Below are positions 16,619 to 25,379 of a stretch of DNA of 40,958 bases, in pieces. Origin of the DNA: Alphaproteobacteria bacterium (lineage in GTDB: Bacteria; Pseudomonadota; Alphaproteobacteria; Puniceispirillales; Puniceispirillaceae). Below the pieces are notes generated by a model, which was given only the letters and a program-made list of their open reading frames with translations, did no database searches and was not told the DNA's origin. Position 1 is the stretch's first letter. Each line of letters starts with the position of its first letter. A program made the translations under genes and the position numbers. The stretch lies in the NCBI GenBank assembly GCA_009920665.1, contig RFZL01000019.1, positions 1-40,958 of the forward strand. The letters are read 5' to 3'.

Positions 16619-17293
16619 ATGTCAATCAACAGCCCCACATCAATCAACCGGCTTGTGCGCGGTATTTTCTCTCCCCTGCCGGTTCTTCTGGCGGTTCTTC
16701 TGGCGGTTCTGCTTCCGGCCGTGGCACAGGCCGATCAGCCACGGTTGCTGGTGCTCGGGGACTCGCTTGTCGCCGGCTATGGACTGCCGCCGGGGCAATC
16801 GCTACCCGACCAGCTGCAACGCGATCTGGCGGCAGGCGGAATGCCGGTGGCGGTGATCAATGCAGGTGTGTCCGGCGATACGACGGCAGGCGGGCTGGCG
16901 CGCCTCGACTGGTCGCTTGCCGACAATCCGGACGCGGTGATCATCGTTCTTGGCGGCAATGACATGCTGCGTGGCCTGCCGCCGGAAGGCACGGCGGCCA
17001 ATCTCGATGCCATCATCACCCGCCTTCGCGACCGGAATATGGAAGTGCTGCTCGCCGGCATGATGGCGCCGCGCAATCTGGGCCCCGCCTATGTCGAGGC
17101 GTTCGATGCCATCTACCCGGCGCTGGCGCGGCGGCATGACATCGAATTCTATCCGTTTTTTCTCGACGGGGTGGCGCTCGATCCGGCGTTGAATCTTGAT
17201 GACGGGCTGCATCCGAACCGGCAGGGAATCATCGAGATCAGCCGTCGCATCCTGCCATCTGTCGAGCGCCTCCTGGCGCGTCTCGAGCGGTGA
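16619..17293 (+). CDS. tesA: Secreted GDSL-family arylesterase / TesA-type lysophospholipase-thioesterase
   Basis: About 224 residues with a signal peptide ending in AVAQA near residue 38, so it acts in the periplasm. SGNH hydrolase blocks: nucleophile Ser49 in LGDSLVAGYG; Gly in NAGVSGDTTAGG; Asn in GGNDMLRG; and the catalytic Asp-His pair in DDGLHPNRQG. It hydrolyses esters or thioesters; the true substrate cannot be read from the sequence. The ATG at 16619 is preferred because GGTGG lies seven bases before it; an ATG at 16604 is also in frame. Its divergence from the ABC genes matches E. coli and suggests an envelope lipid role. A 12-base tandem repeat builds the LLAVLLAVLL core of the signal peptide. 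Confidence 0.9.
   Translation: MSINSPTSINRLVRGIFSPLPVLLAVLLAVLLPAVAQADQPRLLVLGDSLVAGYGLPPGQSLPDQLQRDLAAGGMPVAVINAGVSGDTTAGGLARLDWSLADNPDAVIIVLGGNDMLRGLPPEGTAANLDAIITRLRDRNMEVLLAGMMAPRNLGPAYVEAFDAIYPALARRHDIEFYPFFLDGVALDPALNLDDGLHPNRQGIIEISRRILPSVERLLARLER
16681..16710. repeat. In-frame 12-base tandem repeat in the esterase signal peptide
   Basis: ggttcttctggc occurs twice in full (16681-16692, 16693-16704) followed by a 6-base partial copy. It lengthens the hydrophobic core of the signal peptide by four residues per unit. Confidence 0.8.
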
Positions 17294-17466
17294 GTCCGGC
17301 TCCGGCCCAAAATTCTTTGCATCACCCTGCGAGGTGTCTTAAAGTGCCGCCGTTCATAAGGGGCGGCCGGCTGCTTTCATAAATTTGCCACAGTCTGGCG
17401 GCACCGTTCGGCGGATTATTCGCGGCGTGGCTGCGGCATGTGGTTGAGGCATGTGCCCGGCGCGCT

Positions 17467-17486
17467 GTCCGGTTTGTTGACCGGAC
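17467..17486. other. Hairpin in the leader of the IalB-like gene
   Basis: GTCCGGT at 17467-17473 pairs perfectly with ACCGGAC at 17480-17486 around a 6-base loop. It lies about 50 bases before the ATG at 17536, within a 242-base gap after the esterase gene. There is no T run, so it is not a typical terminator. GGCATGTG also occurs twice nearby (17435 and 17448). I find no known leader or riboswitch here. Confidence 0.35.
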
Positions 17487-17535
17487 TGACCAACTTTGAC
17501 ACCCGGAGCCTTTAACAGAGGATGATGATCGGACT

Positions 17536-18060
17536 ATGACGGTGAAGCGAAGTTTCGTTTTCTTGGTGGCGTCGGCGATGATGACGGCGCTGTTCGGCAC
17601 AATCTCGATGGCGGCGGAACCGCAACGCATGCTGACCGAACGGGACTGGCAGGCCTTCCGTGTCGATGAGGATAAGGGGCGGACCTGTTTCATCAGTTCG
17701 GTGCCGACCAAATCGACCGGCAAATACGACCCTGACAATCGTGGCGAGGTGCGGGTGTTTGTCTCGCATGGCCCGAACAAGGCCGAGCGCAATGTCGTGC
17801 AGTTCGTCGCCGGGTACAAGCACAAGAAACATTCCGATGTGACGGTGAATATCGATGGCAAGAAATTCACCCTCTTCACCATCGAGGGGCGCGCCTATGC
17901 CGAGTCCGAGGAGGATGATATCGCCATGATCAGGGCGATGAAGCGCGGCACGAAGATGTCGGTGGTCGGCACCTCGAGCCGGGGCACGAAGACCACCGAC
18001 ACCTATTCACTGTCGGGCTTCACCAAGACGAAGAACCTGATCGACAAGACCTGCAAGTGA
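17536..18060 (+). CDS. Secreted IalB-like protein (invasion-associated locus B family)
   Basis: A 174-residue protein with a signal peptide cut after SMA (about residue 26). The mature domain begins [22 protein letters not shown], has a beta-rich middle ([20 protein letters not shown]), and ends with [14 protein letters not shown]. Cys51 and Cys173 are the only cysteines and probably pair in the periplasm. The family is named after Bartonella IalB but is common in harmless alphaproteobacteria, often in several copies, and its role there is unknown. The name should not be read as evidence of virulence. AGAGGA lies upstream of the ATG. The gene is followed by rlmN. Confidence 0.75.
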   Translation: MTVKRSFVFLVASAMMTALFGTISMAAEPQRMLTERDWQAFRVDEDKGRTCFISSVPTKSTGKYDPDNRGEVRVFVSHGPNKAERNVVQFVAGYKHKKHSDVTVNIDGKKFTLFTIEGRAYAESEEDDIAMIRAMKRGTKMSVVGTSSRGTKTTDTYSLSGFTKTKNLIDKTCK

Positions 18061-18115
18061 ACCGGTGCAGTTCCATTTTGACCGGACAATGGCGCGCGGC
18101 GCCGGACCAGGGATA

Positions 18116-19267
18116 ATGACACACGCAGCCCAACTCCAGACACCGGCCGAGACGAACGCGCCCCGCGATCTTCTCGGCATGGGCCCGGCTGAGCTTGAGG
18201 CTGCGGTTGTCGCCGCCGGCCTGCCGAAATTCCGTGCCCGCCAGCTCTGGCGCTGGGTCTGGCGGCACGGGTTGACCTCGTTTGAGGAGATGAGCGATCT
18301 TGGCAAGCCGGTGCGCCAGGCCTTTGCCGACATGTTCACGCTTGACCGGCCGGCGGTGACGCGGCGCCTGACCTCCAGCGACGGCACCATCAAATGGCTG
18401 CTCCGCTTTCCTGACGGGAACGAGGCCGAGACCGTCTATATCCCGGACAAGGATCGCGGCACCCTGTGCATTTCATCGCAGGTGGGATGCACGCTGACCT
18501 GCAGTTTCTGCCACACCGGCACGCAAAAACTTGTCCGCAACCTGTCGGTCGGCGAGATCACCGGCCAGGTCATGCTGGCGATGGACGAGCTTGGGGACTG
18601 GCCGGCCGGCAAGCCGGGCCGGCGGCTGACCAACATCGTTCTGATGGGGATGGGCGAGCCGCTGTTCAATTACGAGAATGTCGCCGCCGCGATGCGCATC
18701 ATCATGAGCGGCGAGGGGGTCGGGCTGTCAAAGCGGCGGATCACCCTGTCGACCTCCGGCGTGGTGCCGGAGATCGCGCGCTGCGGGGCCGAGCTCGGGG
18801 TCAATCTGGCGATCTCGCTTCACGCGGTGCGCGACGAGCTTCGCGACGAGCTGGTGCCGATCAACAGGAAATACCCGCTCGCCGAGCTGATCGAGGCCTG
18901 CCGGACCTATCCCGGCCTCTCGAACGCACGCCGCATCACCTGGGAATATGTGATGCTGGACGGGGTCAATGACAGCGATGAGGATTGCGCGGCGCTGCTG
19001 AAACTGATCCGCGGCATTCCCTCGAAGATCAATCTGATCCCGTTCAACCCGTGGCCCGGCAGCCCCTATGAATGTTCCGGCGACCGGCGCATCGAGGCGT
19101 TCGCGGCAAGGGTGCTGAAGGCCGGCTATGCCTCGCCGGTGCGCACGCCGCGCGGTCGTGACATCCTGGCTGCTTGCGGACAGTTGAAATCGGCCTCCGA
19201 ACGCGCCCGCCGCCAGCCGACAGGGACTGGCAAGCCGGCATCGGGGATGACCGCCGATGCGACATGA
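18116..19267 (+). CDS. rlmN: 23S rRNA (adenine2503-C2) / tRNA methyltransferase, radical SAM
   Basis: A 383-residue radical-SAM enzyme that methylates C2 of A2503 in 23S rRNA and A37 of some tRNAs. The 4Fe-4S cluster motif is Cys125-x3-Cys129-x2-Cys132 in [12 protein letters not shown]. Other family blocks are [27 protein letters not shown], and the C-terminal AACGQL whose Cys receives the intermediate methyl group. The start is uncertain: ATG at 18116 has AGGGA very close to it, and in-frame starts exist at 18065 (GTG) and 18089. It follows the IalB-like gene at 55 bases and may be cotranscribed. Cytoplasmic. Confidence 0.95.
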   Translation: MTHAAQLQTPAETNAPRDLLGMGPAELEAAVVAAGLPKFRARQLWRWVWRHGLTSFEEMSDLGKPVRQAFADMFTLDRPAVTRRLTSSDGTIKWLLRFPDGNEAETVYIPDKDRGTLCISSQVGCTLTCSFCHTGTQKLVRNLSVGEITGQVMLAMDELGDWPAGKPGRRLTNIVLMGMGEPLFNYENVAAAMRIIMSGEGVGLSKRRITLSTSGVVPEIARCGAELGVNLAISLHAVRDELRDELVPINRKYPLAELIEACRTYPGLSNARRITWEYVMLDGVNDSDEDCAALLKLIRGIPSKINLIPFNPWPGSPYECSGDRRIEAFAARVLKAGYASPVRTPRGRDILAACGQLKSASERARRQPTGTGKPASGMTADAT

Positions 19268-19357
19268 AAATCATCTGTTCCAATGGCCGCAAAGCCTTGT
19301 AAACAGGCGTTTCGACGATTACATTCCTAATAACGGATTATCGATCAGGGGGTAACA

Positions 19358-20077
19358 ATGGCTGATAATCGCTTCATGAATACTGCTGCTGCCGAGGCGA
19401 CACAGGTCGATCTCGGGCTTCGCAGCTACATGCTTGGCGTCTACAATCACATGACGACCGCGTTGCTGATGACGGGCTTCTTCGCCTATGCGATGAAATT
19501 CGCCGTATTGAACGTTGCCGGGGTCGGTCAGCTGGTCTACGGCACGCCGCTGAAATGGGTGGTGATGCTGGCGCCGCTTGGCCTTGTCTTCTGGCTGTCG
19601 GCGCGTATCCAGTCGATGTCGGCATCAAAGGCGCGCAATCTCTTCTACGTCTATGCGGCGCTGATGGGCCTTTCGCTTGCTTCAGTGCTGTTTATGTTCT
19701 CGACCGCCAGCGTCGCCCGTGCCTTCTTCATCACCGCTGGTGCCTTCGCCGGTCTCAGCCTCTATGGCTACACCACCAAGCGCAGCCTTTCGGCCATGGG
19801 ATCCTTCATGATCATCGGCCTGTTCGGGCTGATTATCGCGATGATCGTGAACATTTTCGTGGCGTCAACAGCCATGGATCTGATGATTTCGGTCCTTGGT
19901 GTGCTGATCTTCGCCGGCCTGACGGCCTGGGATACGCAGAAGATCAAGCTGATGTATATGGCCGGTGACAGCGAGGCGGAGCGGACCAAGAAGTCGATCT
20001 TCGGCGCGCTGACGCTGTATCTCGATTTCATCAACATGTTCATGTTCATCCTGCATCTGTTCGGCAATCGCGAATAG
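19358..20077 (+). CDS. Bax inhibitor-1 / YccA family membrane protein
   Basis: A 239-residue inner-membrane protein with about seven hydrophobic helices. The family end DTQKIKLMY...(about residues 190-200) and FGALTLYLDFINMFMFIL is intact, including the Asp of LYLDF, which belongs to the pH-sensing di-aspartyl area in BI-1 proteins. Bacterial members have been linked to FtsH regulation (YccA) and calcium leak; its job here is not known. GGGGG lies seven bases before the ATG. The gene stands alone, with a strong terminator after it. Confidence 0.92.
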   Translation: MADNRFMNTAAAEATQVDLGLRSYMLGVYNHMTTALLMTGFFAYAMKFAVLNVAGVGQLVYGTPLKWVVMLAPLGLVFWLSARIQSMSASKARNLFYVYAALMGLSLASVLFMFSTASVARAFFITAGAFAGLSLYGYTTKRSLSAMGSFMIIGLFGLIIAMIVNIFVASTAMDLMISVLGVLIFAGLTAWDTQKIKLMYMAGDSEAERTKKSIFGALTLYLDFINMFMFILHLFGNRE

Positions 20078-20114
20078 CTTCGCCCCGAACAGAAACGGTA
20101 TGACGGAATTCAGG

Positions 20115-20149
20115 AGCACGCCCGGCCATATGGTCGGGCGTGCTTTTTT
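20115..20149 (+). terminator. Intrinsic terminator after the BI-1 family gene
   Basis: AGCACGCCCGGCC at 20115-20127 pairs with GGTCGGGCGTGCT at 20132-20144 (13 positions, one G-T pair) around a 4-base loop. A T run follows (20145-20149). This is a strong plus-strand Rho-independent terminator. The fbp gene begins 50 bases later, so it probably has its own promoter or depends on read-through. Confidence 0.9.
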
Positions 20150-20199
20150 ATTGTCCATTCTGGTGATGCCCTCCTCCGGCTGAACAGGAGCCATTTTTC

Positions 20200-21138
20200 A
20201 TGACAAATCTCGCCGCCTATCTCGACTCCCGCGCCGGACCCGAACTTGCCGCAGCGATCGGTGAACTGGCCGCTGCCGCGGCACGGATCAGCGCCGAGAT
20301 CCGCGCCCCGCGCCGCGTGCTGGATGCTGTCGCCGGCGATGTCAACGCCGATGGTGACACGCAAAAGGCGCTGGATGTCCTGGCCGACGAGATCATCCTC
20401 GGGGCGGCACGGCAGGCCGGTGCGGCGGCCTACATGTCGGAGGAGCGCGAGGCGGCGATCCCGCTGGAGCCGGACGGACCATTCATCATCGCCAGTGACC
20501 CGCTCGACGGGTCGTCCAATATCGGGGTCAATGTGTCCATCGGGACGATCTTTTCGGTTTTGCCGACCGCGGGCGCGGGGCTTGTCGCCGGACGGGCGCA
20601 ACATGCCGCCGGCTTCTTCGTCTATGGGCCGCAGACAACGCTTCTTGTCACGGTCGGGGCTGGTGTGGCCTCTTTCAGGATGGATGCTGACGGGAATTTC
20701 CAGATGATCGACGACAATGTCCGGATTCCCGAACAGACAGGTGAATTCGCCATCAATGCCGGCAATCAGCGATACTGGCTGCCACCGGTGCAGCGCTATA
20801 TCGCCGACTGTGTTGCCGGGGCCGATGGCCCGCGCGGCAGGAATTTCAGCCAGCGTTATGTGGGATCGCTTGTCGCCGAAGCCTGGCGGATTTTCAGCCG
20901 TGGCGGGGTGTTCCTGTATCCGGCTGATTCGCGGGACGGCTTTGCTGATGGCCGGCTGCGCCTTGTCTATGAGGCGGCGCCGATGGCGCTGCTTGTCGAA
21001 CAGGCCGGTGGGCGCGCCACCGATGGCACGCGCGATATTCTGGACATCACTCCGACCGCCGTTCACCAACGGGTGCCGCTTGTCTTCGGATCATCCGAGG
21101 AGGTCGATGAGGTGGCCAGCCAGCACGCCGCCGGCTAG
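20200..21138 (+). CDS. fbp: Fructose-1,6-bisphosphatase, class I
   Basis: A 312-residue class I enzyme that removes the 1-phosphate from fructose 1,6-bisphosphate in gluconeogenesis. The metal-binding signature is SDPLDGSSNI (Asp100, Asp103), with the acidic pair Glu81-Glu82 in YMSEEREAA. RYVGSLVAE and RLRLVYEAAPMALLVEQAGG match the substrate-binding end of the family. CAGGAG lies nine bases before the ATG. No Calvin-cycle genes are nearby, so gluconeogenesis is the simplest reading; this suits growth on methylated amines and propionyl-CoA sources. Its TAG stop shares a CTAG with the convergent gene. Confidence 0.93.
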   Translation: MTNLAAYLDSRAGPELAAAIGELAAAAARISAEIRAPRRVLDAVAGDVNADGDTQKALDVLADEIILGAARQAGAAAYMSEEREAAIPLEPDGPFIIASDPLDGSSNIGVNVSIGTIFSVLPTAGAGLVAGRAQHAAGFFVYGPQTTLLVTVGAGVASFRMDADGNFQMIDDNVRIPEQTGEFAINAGNQRYWLPPVQRYIADCVAGADGPRGRNFSQRYVGSLVAEAWRIFSRGGVFLYPADSRDGFADGRLRLVYEAAPMALLVEQAGGRATDGTRDILDITPTAVHQRVPLVFGSSEEVDEVASQHAAG

Positions 21139-21992
21139 CCGTCCCTTTCGGCCGCCAGGATCGCGGCGAGCCCGCTTTCATAGTCGGGATAGAGAAGCTC
21201 GACCCCCAATTCCGGCCCGATGACGCGCGAGGCGACACGCCGCCGCGAGACATAGAAGGTCCGCGCCATCGGCGACAGTTCGGCCTCCTCGAGGGATTGT
21301 GGTTGTGGCGGTTCGACGCCGATCAGTGCCGCCGCGTGCCGCATCACCTCGCCCTGCGCGGCCGGGCGCGTATCGGCAAGATTGATGATGCGGCCGGGTC
21401 GCGGGGATTTGATCGCCGCCTCTATGATCCGGCAGATGTCATCGACATGGATGCGGTTGAAGACCTGGCCGCGATGCTCGATGATCCGTGCCGTGCCGGC
21501 GCGAAGGGCGTCGAACGGGCTGCGCCCCGGCCCGTAGATTCCGGCGGCACGAAAGATTTCACTTTGCAGCAGCGACAGCCACCGTGACTCGGCCGCCACA
21601 CGTGCGCGGCCGCGCGCCGTGGCCGGGTCGGTCGGCGTGTCCTCATAACAGAACCCGTCTGGCCGGTCGGGATAGACCGAGGTCGCCGACACATAGCCGG
21701 TCCAGCCCGTGAAGTCAGCCAGAATATCCTGATGCGCGTCAAGAACCGGGTCACTGCCACCGATGGCGGTGATGGTCGACAGTACGGCATCGACGCCGTC
21801 GAGGGCGGCGGCGGCATCGGCAAGCGGCAGGTCATCGGCAAAGCGATGGATCTGCCAGCCCGCTGCGGTTTCGGCGGCCAGCCTTTCGGGGGTGCGGGTG
21901 GTGCCGCGGATCCGCCAGCCGGCGGCGGCAAGACGGTGCCCGAGCGGGCGTCCCACATAACCAAGTCCGAAAATGAAGATCGTTCGCGCCAT
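21135..21992 (-). CDS. NAD(P)-dependent epimerase/dehydratase-like protein (YeeZ-like atypical SDR)
   Basis: A 285-residue Rossmann protein. It opens with MARTIFIFGLGYVGRPLGHRL, the GxGxxG NAD(P) loop in a GLGYVG form typical of YeeZ-like atypical short-chain dehydrogenases. Later blocks are YVSATSVYPDR, in the place of the active-site Ser-Tyr region, FRAAGIYGPGRSPF, and FNRIHVDDICRII. The reaction is unknown. The long in-frame extension upstream runs into the M23 peptidase gene and lacks similarity. The two genes are 16 bases apart and probably cotranscribed. The stop overlaps the fbp stop in a shared CTAG. Confidence 0.85.
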   Translation of the reverse strand: MARTIFIFGLGYVGRPLGHRLAAAGWRIRGTTRTPERLAAETAAGWQIHRFADDLPLADAAAALDGVDAVLSTITAIGGSDPVLDAHQDILADFTGWTGYVSATSVYPDRPDGFCYEDTPTDPATARGRARVAAESRWLSLLQSEIFRAAGIYGPGRSPFDALRAGTARIIEHRGQVFNRIHVDDICRIIEAAIKSPRPGRIINLADTRPAAQGEVMRHAAALIGVEPPQPQSLEEAELSPMARTFYVSRRRVASRVIGPELGVELLYPDYESGLAAILAAERDG

Positions 21993-22008
21993 GGTCCCGG
22001 GTCCCGGC

Positions 22009-22881
22009 CTATTCGGCCCGCTGGCCGGCAAGCTGCCGGCGCACCAGCGCCGCGTCAAGCCGCCGCCCCTGCCAGTCAAGCCGCCAGTCGAGATGCGGGC
22101 CGGTTGACCTGCCGGTCGATCCGACAGTGCCGATGATGCCGCCACGTTCCACCTCCTCGCCCGCGGCGACCGTGACGCTGTCAAGATGCAGGAAGGCCGA
22201 GTTGAGGCCAAGGCCATGTGTCATCAGAACCGTCCAGCCGGAAAAATACAGATCCCTGACAAGCGTTATCCGCCCGCCGGCCGGTGCCGCGACCGGTGTG
22301 CCGCGCGGCGCCGCGATGTCGATCCCGTAATGTGGCTGGCGCGGCTCGCCATTGAGGATTCGCTGGCTACCATAGACACCGGTGACCTGCCCTTCGACCG
22401 GCATGTCGAGGCCATTCAGGAAATCGCCGGCAAGCAGGCCGGCATCATGGCGCGCGCGTGCCGCCCGTACCGCCGCGGAATCGGCGCCGATGCGTTCCAG
22501 CACCGCGGGTGGTGGGGTCACATGGTCACGCTTCAACCCGTCGATCCGCTGCACGGCATAGTCGCGCTGCGCGGCCTCGAGGATGATGATGTGCCGTGTG
22601 CCGTCCTGATTCGTGACAACAAGGTGCGCCGGCACATCGCTGTCGCGGTGGAAGCCGATCATGGCATGGCCGTCAGCGGTCAGTGGCAGGGGCTCGCCAT
22701 CAAGGGCAAGCCTCACCCCGGGCGCGACGCGGGCCACCATCAGGCCACCTTCGACGGCACCGCCGGAAATCCATGAAAGGCCGGCCGCTTGTCCCGGAAG
22801 AGGGGGCTGCTGCGCGCCGGCCGGCAGGGTGAAAAACAGGGCCATGCAGGCCAGAAAGATGGTGAACGGGCTTGGAATCAT
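22009..22881 (-). CDS. M23-family (LytM) cell-wall metallopeptidase, HxD variant
   Basis: A 290-residue secreted protein with a signal peptide ending in PAGAQ (about residue 23), an N-terminal beta-rich region, and a C-terminal LytM domain (about 160-275). Zinc motif one is His184-x3-Asp188 in PHYGIDIA. His232 in FLHLD is the usual catalytic His. The HxH motif is instead His263-Leu-Asp265 in GPHLDWRL, so the last zinc ligand is an Asp. It may cut peptidoglycan cross-links, or be a weak or inactive activator of amidases like EnvC/NlpD. It is the upstream partner of the epimerase-like gene and diverges from trxB. Confidence 0.88.
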   Translation of the reverse strand: MIPSPFTIFLACMALFFTLPAGAQQPPLPGQAAGLSWISGGAVEGGLMVARVAPGVRLALDGEPLPLTADGHAMIGFHRDSDVPAHLVVTNQDGTRHIIILEAAQRDYAVQRIDGLKRDHVTPPPAVLERIGADSAAVRAARARHDAGLLAGDFLNGLDMPVEGQVTGVYGSQRILNGEPRQPHYGIDIAAPRGTPVAAPAGGRITLVRDLYFSGWTVLMTHGLGLNSAFLHLDSVTVAAGEEVERGGIIGTVGSTGRSTGPHLDWRLDWQGRRLDAALVRRQLAGQRAE

Positions 22882-23001
22882 CGCCCGCCGAGGCTACCAT
22901 CGCGCGATATTTTTGGCACGTCAAAACGGCCCTGATAGCCGGGCCGGGCAACCATCGGAATATCATCATCAAATCAGGCCGGTTGGCCGAAAGCAGGTAT
23001 A

Positions 23002-23940
23002 ATGTCGAATTCAACGCATGAGAAAGTTGTCATCATCGGGGCTGGCGCGGCTGGTCTGACGGCCGCCATCTACACGGCACGTGCCAATCTGTCGCCGGTC
23101 ATCCTTGCCGGCCTGCAACCCGGCGGGCAGATGACGATCACCACCGATGTCGAGAACTATCCCGGCTTTGCCGAGGTCATCCAGGGGCCGTGGCTGATGA
23201 CCGAGATGCAGCAGCAGGCCGAGAATGTCGGCGCGCGCGTGGTCTACGATATCGTCACGGCGCTCGATGCCTCGAGCCGGCCATTCCGCCTGACGCTGGA
23301 TTCAGGCGACAGGATGACCGCCGATGCGGTGATCGTGGCGACCGGTGCGCAGGCGCGCTGGCTCGGGCTTGAATCGGAACAGGCCTTCAATGGCCGCGGC
23401 GTGTCGGCCTGCGCCACCTGTGACGGGTTTTTCTACAAGGAACGCGACGTCGCCGTCATCGGGGGTGGCAACACCGCTGTCGAGGAAGCGCTGTATCTGG
23501 CCAATATCTGCAAGTCGGTGACGTTGATTCACCGCCGTGATTCGCTTCGCGCCGAACAGATCATGCAGGACCGGTTGCTGCGCCATGACAAGATCAGGGT
23601 GGAATGGAACCGCACCGTTGCCGAGGTGCTTGGCGATGACAGCGGCGTGACCGGATTGCGGCTGGCCTCGACCACCGGTGAGGATGATCTGGATATCGCC
23701 GTCCAGGGAATGTTCGTGGCCATTGGCCATGATCCCGCCACCGCCGCCTTCAACGGTGTTCTCGATCTTGATGATGAGGGATATATCCTTGCCGAGACCG
23801 GTGGCACCCGCACTTCGGTTGACGGTGTGTTCGCCGCCGGTGACTGTGTCGACAAGATCTATCGCCAGGCCGTGACCGCTGCCGGCATGGGCTGTATGGC
23901 GGCGCTTGACGCCGAAAGGTGGCTTGGCGAACAGGCCTGA
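23002..23940 (+). CDS. trxB: Thioredoxin reductase (NADPH)
   Basis: A 312-residue flavoenzyme that passes electrons from NADPH through FAD to thioredoxin. The FAD loop is IIGAGAAGLTAAIY (about 11-24), the redox pair is Cys137-Ala-Thr-Cys140 in SACATCDGFFY, the NADPH loop is VIGGGNTAVEEALYL, and the C-terminal FAD block is GVFAAGDCVDKIYRQ. All are complete. GCAGGT lies before the ATG. It diverges from the M23 peptidase gene and converges with the MFS gene. It maintains thiol balance in the cytoplasm. Confidence 0.96.
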   Translation: MSNSTHEKVVIIGAGAAGLTAAIYTARANLSPVILAGLQPGGQMTITTDVENYPGFAEVIQGPWLMTEMQQQAENVGARVVYDIVTALDASSRPFRLTLDSGDRMTADAVIVATGAQARWLGLESEQAFNGRGVSACATCDGFFYKERDVAVIGGGNTAVEEALYLANICKSVTLIHRRDSLRAEQIMQDRLLRHDKIRVEWNRTVAEVLGDDSGVTGLRLASTTGEDDLDIAVQGMFVAIGHDPATAAFNGVLDLDDEGYILAETGGTRTSVDGVFAAGDCVDKIYRQAVTAAGMGCMAALDAERWLGEQA

Positions 23941-23971
23941 GACAGCATGGTTTGAAACTATATTGCCGGGG

Positions 23972-25195
23972 TCAGGCTGCTGCCGGTCGCGGGCTGGCGA
24001 CCGGCTGTTCACGGATCATCCAGTTGACGGTGAATGCGAACAGCGCCGCCGCGACATTCAGCCACCACATCAGATCGTAATTGCCGGTGATATCATAGAG
24101 CACGCCGCCAAGCCAGGAGCCGACGAACGAGCCGACCTGATGCGAGGCGAAGGCCAGCCCATACAGCATGCTGAGATGTTTCGGGCCGAAGAATACGACG
24201 ATGAGACCACTTGTCAGCGGGATCGTGCCAAGCCAGAGCAGCCCCATCGCCGCGCCGAAGATGAGCGCGGACACCGGGGTGACCGGCAGCAACAGGAAGC
24301 TGCAGATGACAATTCCGCGGAGAAGATAGACCGTGGCAAGAGTCTTGCGCTTGGAAGCATGGCCGCCAAGCCAGCCGCAGAGGAACGCACCGACAATATT
24401 GAACAGCCCGATCAGCGCCAGCGCCCAGCTGGCGATCTGCGGCGGCACGCTCCGGTCACCAAGAAATGCCGGCAGATGCGTTGTGATGAACACCAGCTGC
24501 AGCCCGCAGACAAAAAAGCCGGCGGTCAGCAGCAGATAGTCGCGACTTCCCGCCGCCACACGAATCGCCTCGGCAGTTGTCAGCTCGGCGACATCGGCGG
24601 TCCTGGCTGCCGGTGCCCCGCGAAGGCCAAGCGCCACCGCCATCGCCGCCGCGGTCAGGAAGGACAGCAGCAACAGGGCTGTCTGCCAGCCATGCGCGCT
24701 CATCAGCATCTGTGTCACCGGCAACAGCGCGAACTGCCCGAATGACCCGAAGCTTGTCACAAGACCGAAGGCCAGCGAGCGTCGCCCCGGCGGCACGACC
24801 CGGCCAACCGCGCCGATGGCGATCGAAATGCCGGCACTGCCAAGCCCCAGCCCGATCAGCATCTGGCCAAGAAACAAACCCGAGGGGGTGATGAAAAACG
24901 CGCTTGCCAGCAGCCCGGCGGTGTAGATCGCGCCGCCAAGGATGGCCACCTTCCAGGCGCCGATGCGGTCGGCAAGGGCGCCAAACAGTGGCGAGGAAAA
25001 GCCCCAGACAAGGTTCTGGATGGCAATGGCGAGCGCTACCAGCTGCACGCCGCTGCCAAGCGCATCCGACATCGGCACGACAAACAGTCCGAATACCTGT
25101 CTTATACCGAAGGTGATGGTGACAAGGGCGGCGCCGGCGATGAGGACCCGCAACCAGATATCAGGCCTTGCAGTGCCCGGTGAAGAATGTGTCAT
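23972..25195 (-). CDS. MFS transporter, about 12 membrane helices
   Basis: A 407-residue major-facilitator protein. It begins with a short cytoplasmic tail, then ITFGIRQVFGLFVVPMSDALG, and has the loop 2-3 signature SPLFGALADRIGAWKV. The central loop separates two six-helix halves, and HLSMLYGLAFASHQVGSFVGSW is in the tenth-eleventh helix area. This pattern resembles monocarboxylate/oxalate-formate-like MFS proteins, but the substrate cannot be named. There is no strong ribosome site at the first ATG. The gene stands between trxB (convergent) and the cold-shock gene (same strand, 184 bases away). Confidence 0.85.
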   Translation of the reverse strand: MTHSSPGTARPDIWLRVLIAGAALVTITFGIRQVFGLFVVPMSDALGSGVQLVALAIAIQNLVWGFSSPLFGALADRIGAWKVAILGGAIYTAGLLASAFFITPSGLFLGQMLIGLGLGSAGISIAIGAVGRVVPPGRRSLAFGLVTSFGSFGQFALLPVTQMLMSAHGWQTALLLLSFLTAAAMAVALGLRGAPAARTADVAELTTAEAIRVAAGSRDYLLLTAGFFVCGLQLVFITTHLPAFLGDRSVPPQIASWALALIGLFNIVGAFLCGWLGGHASKRKTLATVYLLRGIVICSFLLLPVTPVSALIFGAAMGLLWLGTIPLTSGLIVVFFGPKHLSMLYGLAFASHQVGSFVGSWLGGVLYDITGNYDLMWWLNVAAALFAFTVNWMIREQPVASPRPAAA

Positions 25196-25278
25196 GATGG
25201 CATTCTGCCCTGGTGCGGCGGCTTCAAGAGGCGCGACAAAGCTGCCGCAACCGGCACGATCCTAGCCGCGCGAACGGG

Positions 25279-25295
25279 GAAAGCGAAACGCTTTC
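25279..25295. other. Perfect 7-bp hairpin downstream of the cold-shock gene
   Basis: GAAAGCG (25279-25285) pairs with CGCTTTC (25289-25295) around AAA. It lies 85 bases after the cold-shock gene stop in that gene's direction and before the MFS gene. A second 6-bp palindrome, GGCCGG-tg-CCGGCC, touches the stop at 25367-25380. Neither has a full T run. Either could slow RNA decay or weakly terminate transcription. Confidence 0.35.
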
Positions 25296-25379
25296 TCAGC
25301 CGTGCCGCCTGCATCGCGGTGCGGGTTTACCGTCGACCTGCCTGCAGGACCGGGCGGGTCCAAAGGGGCCGGTGCCGGC

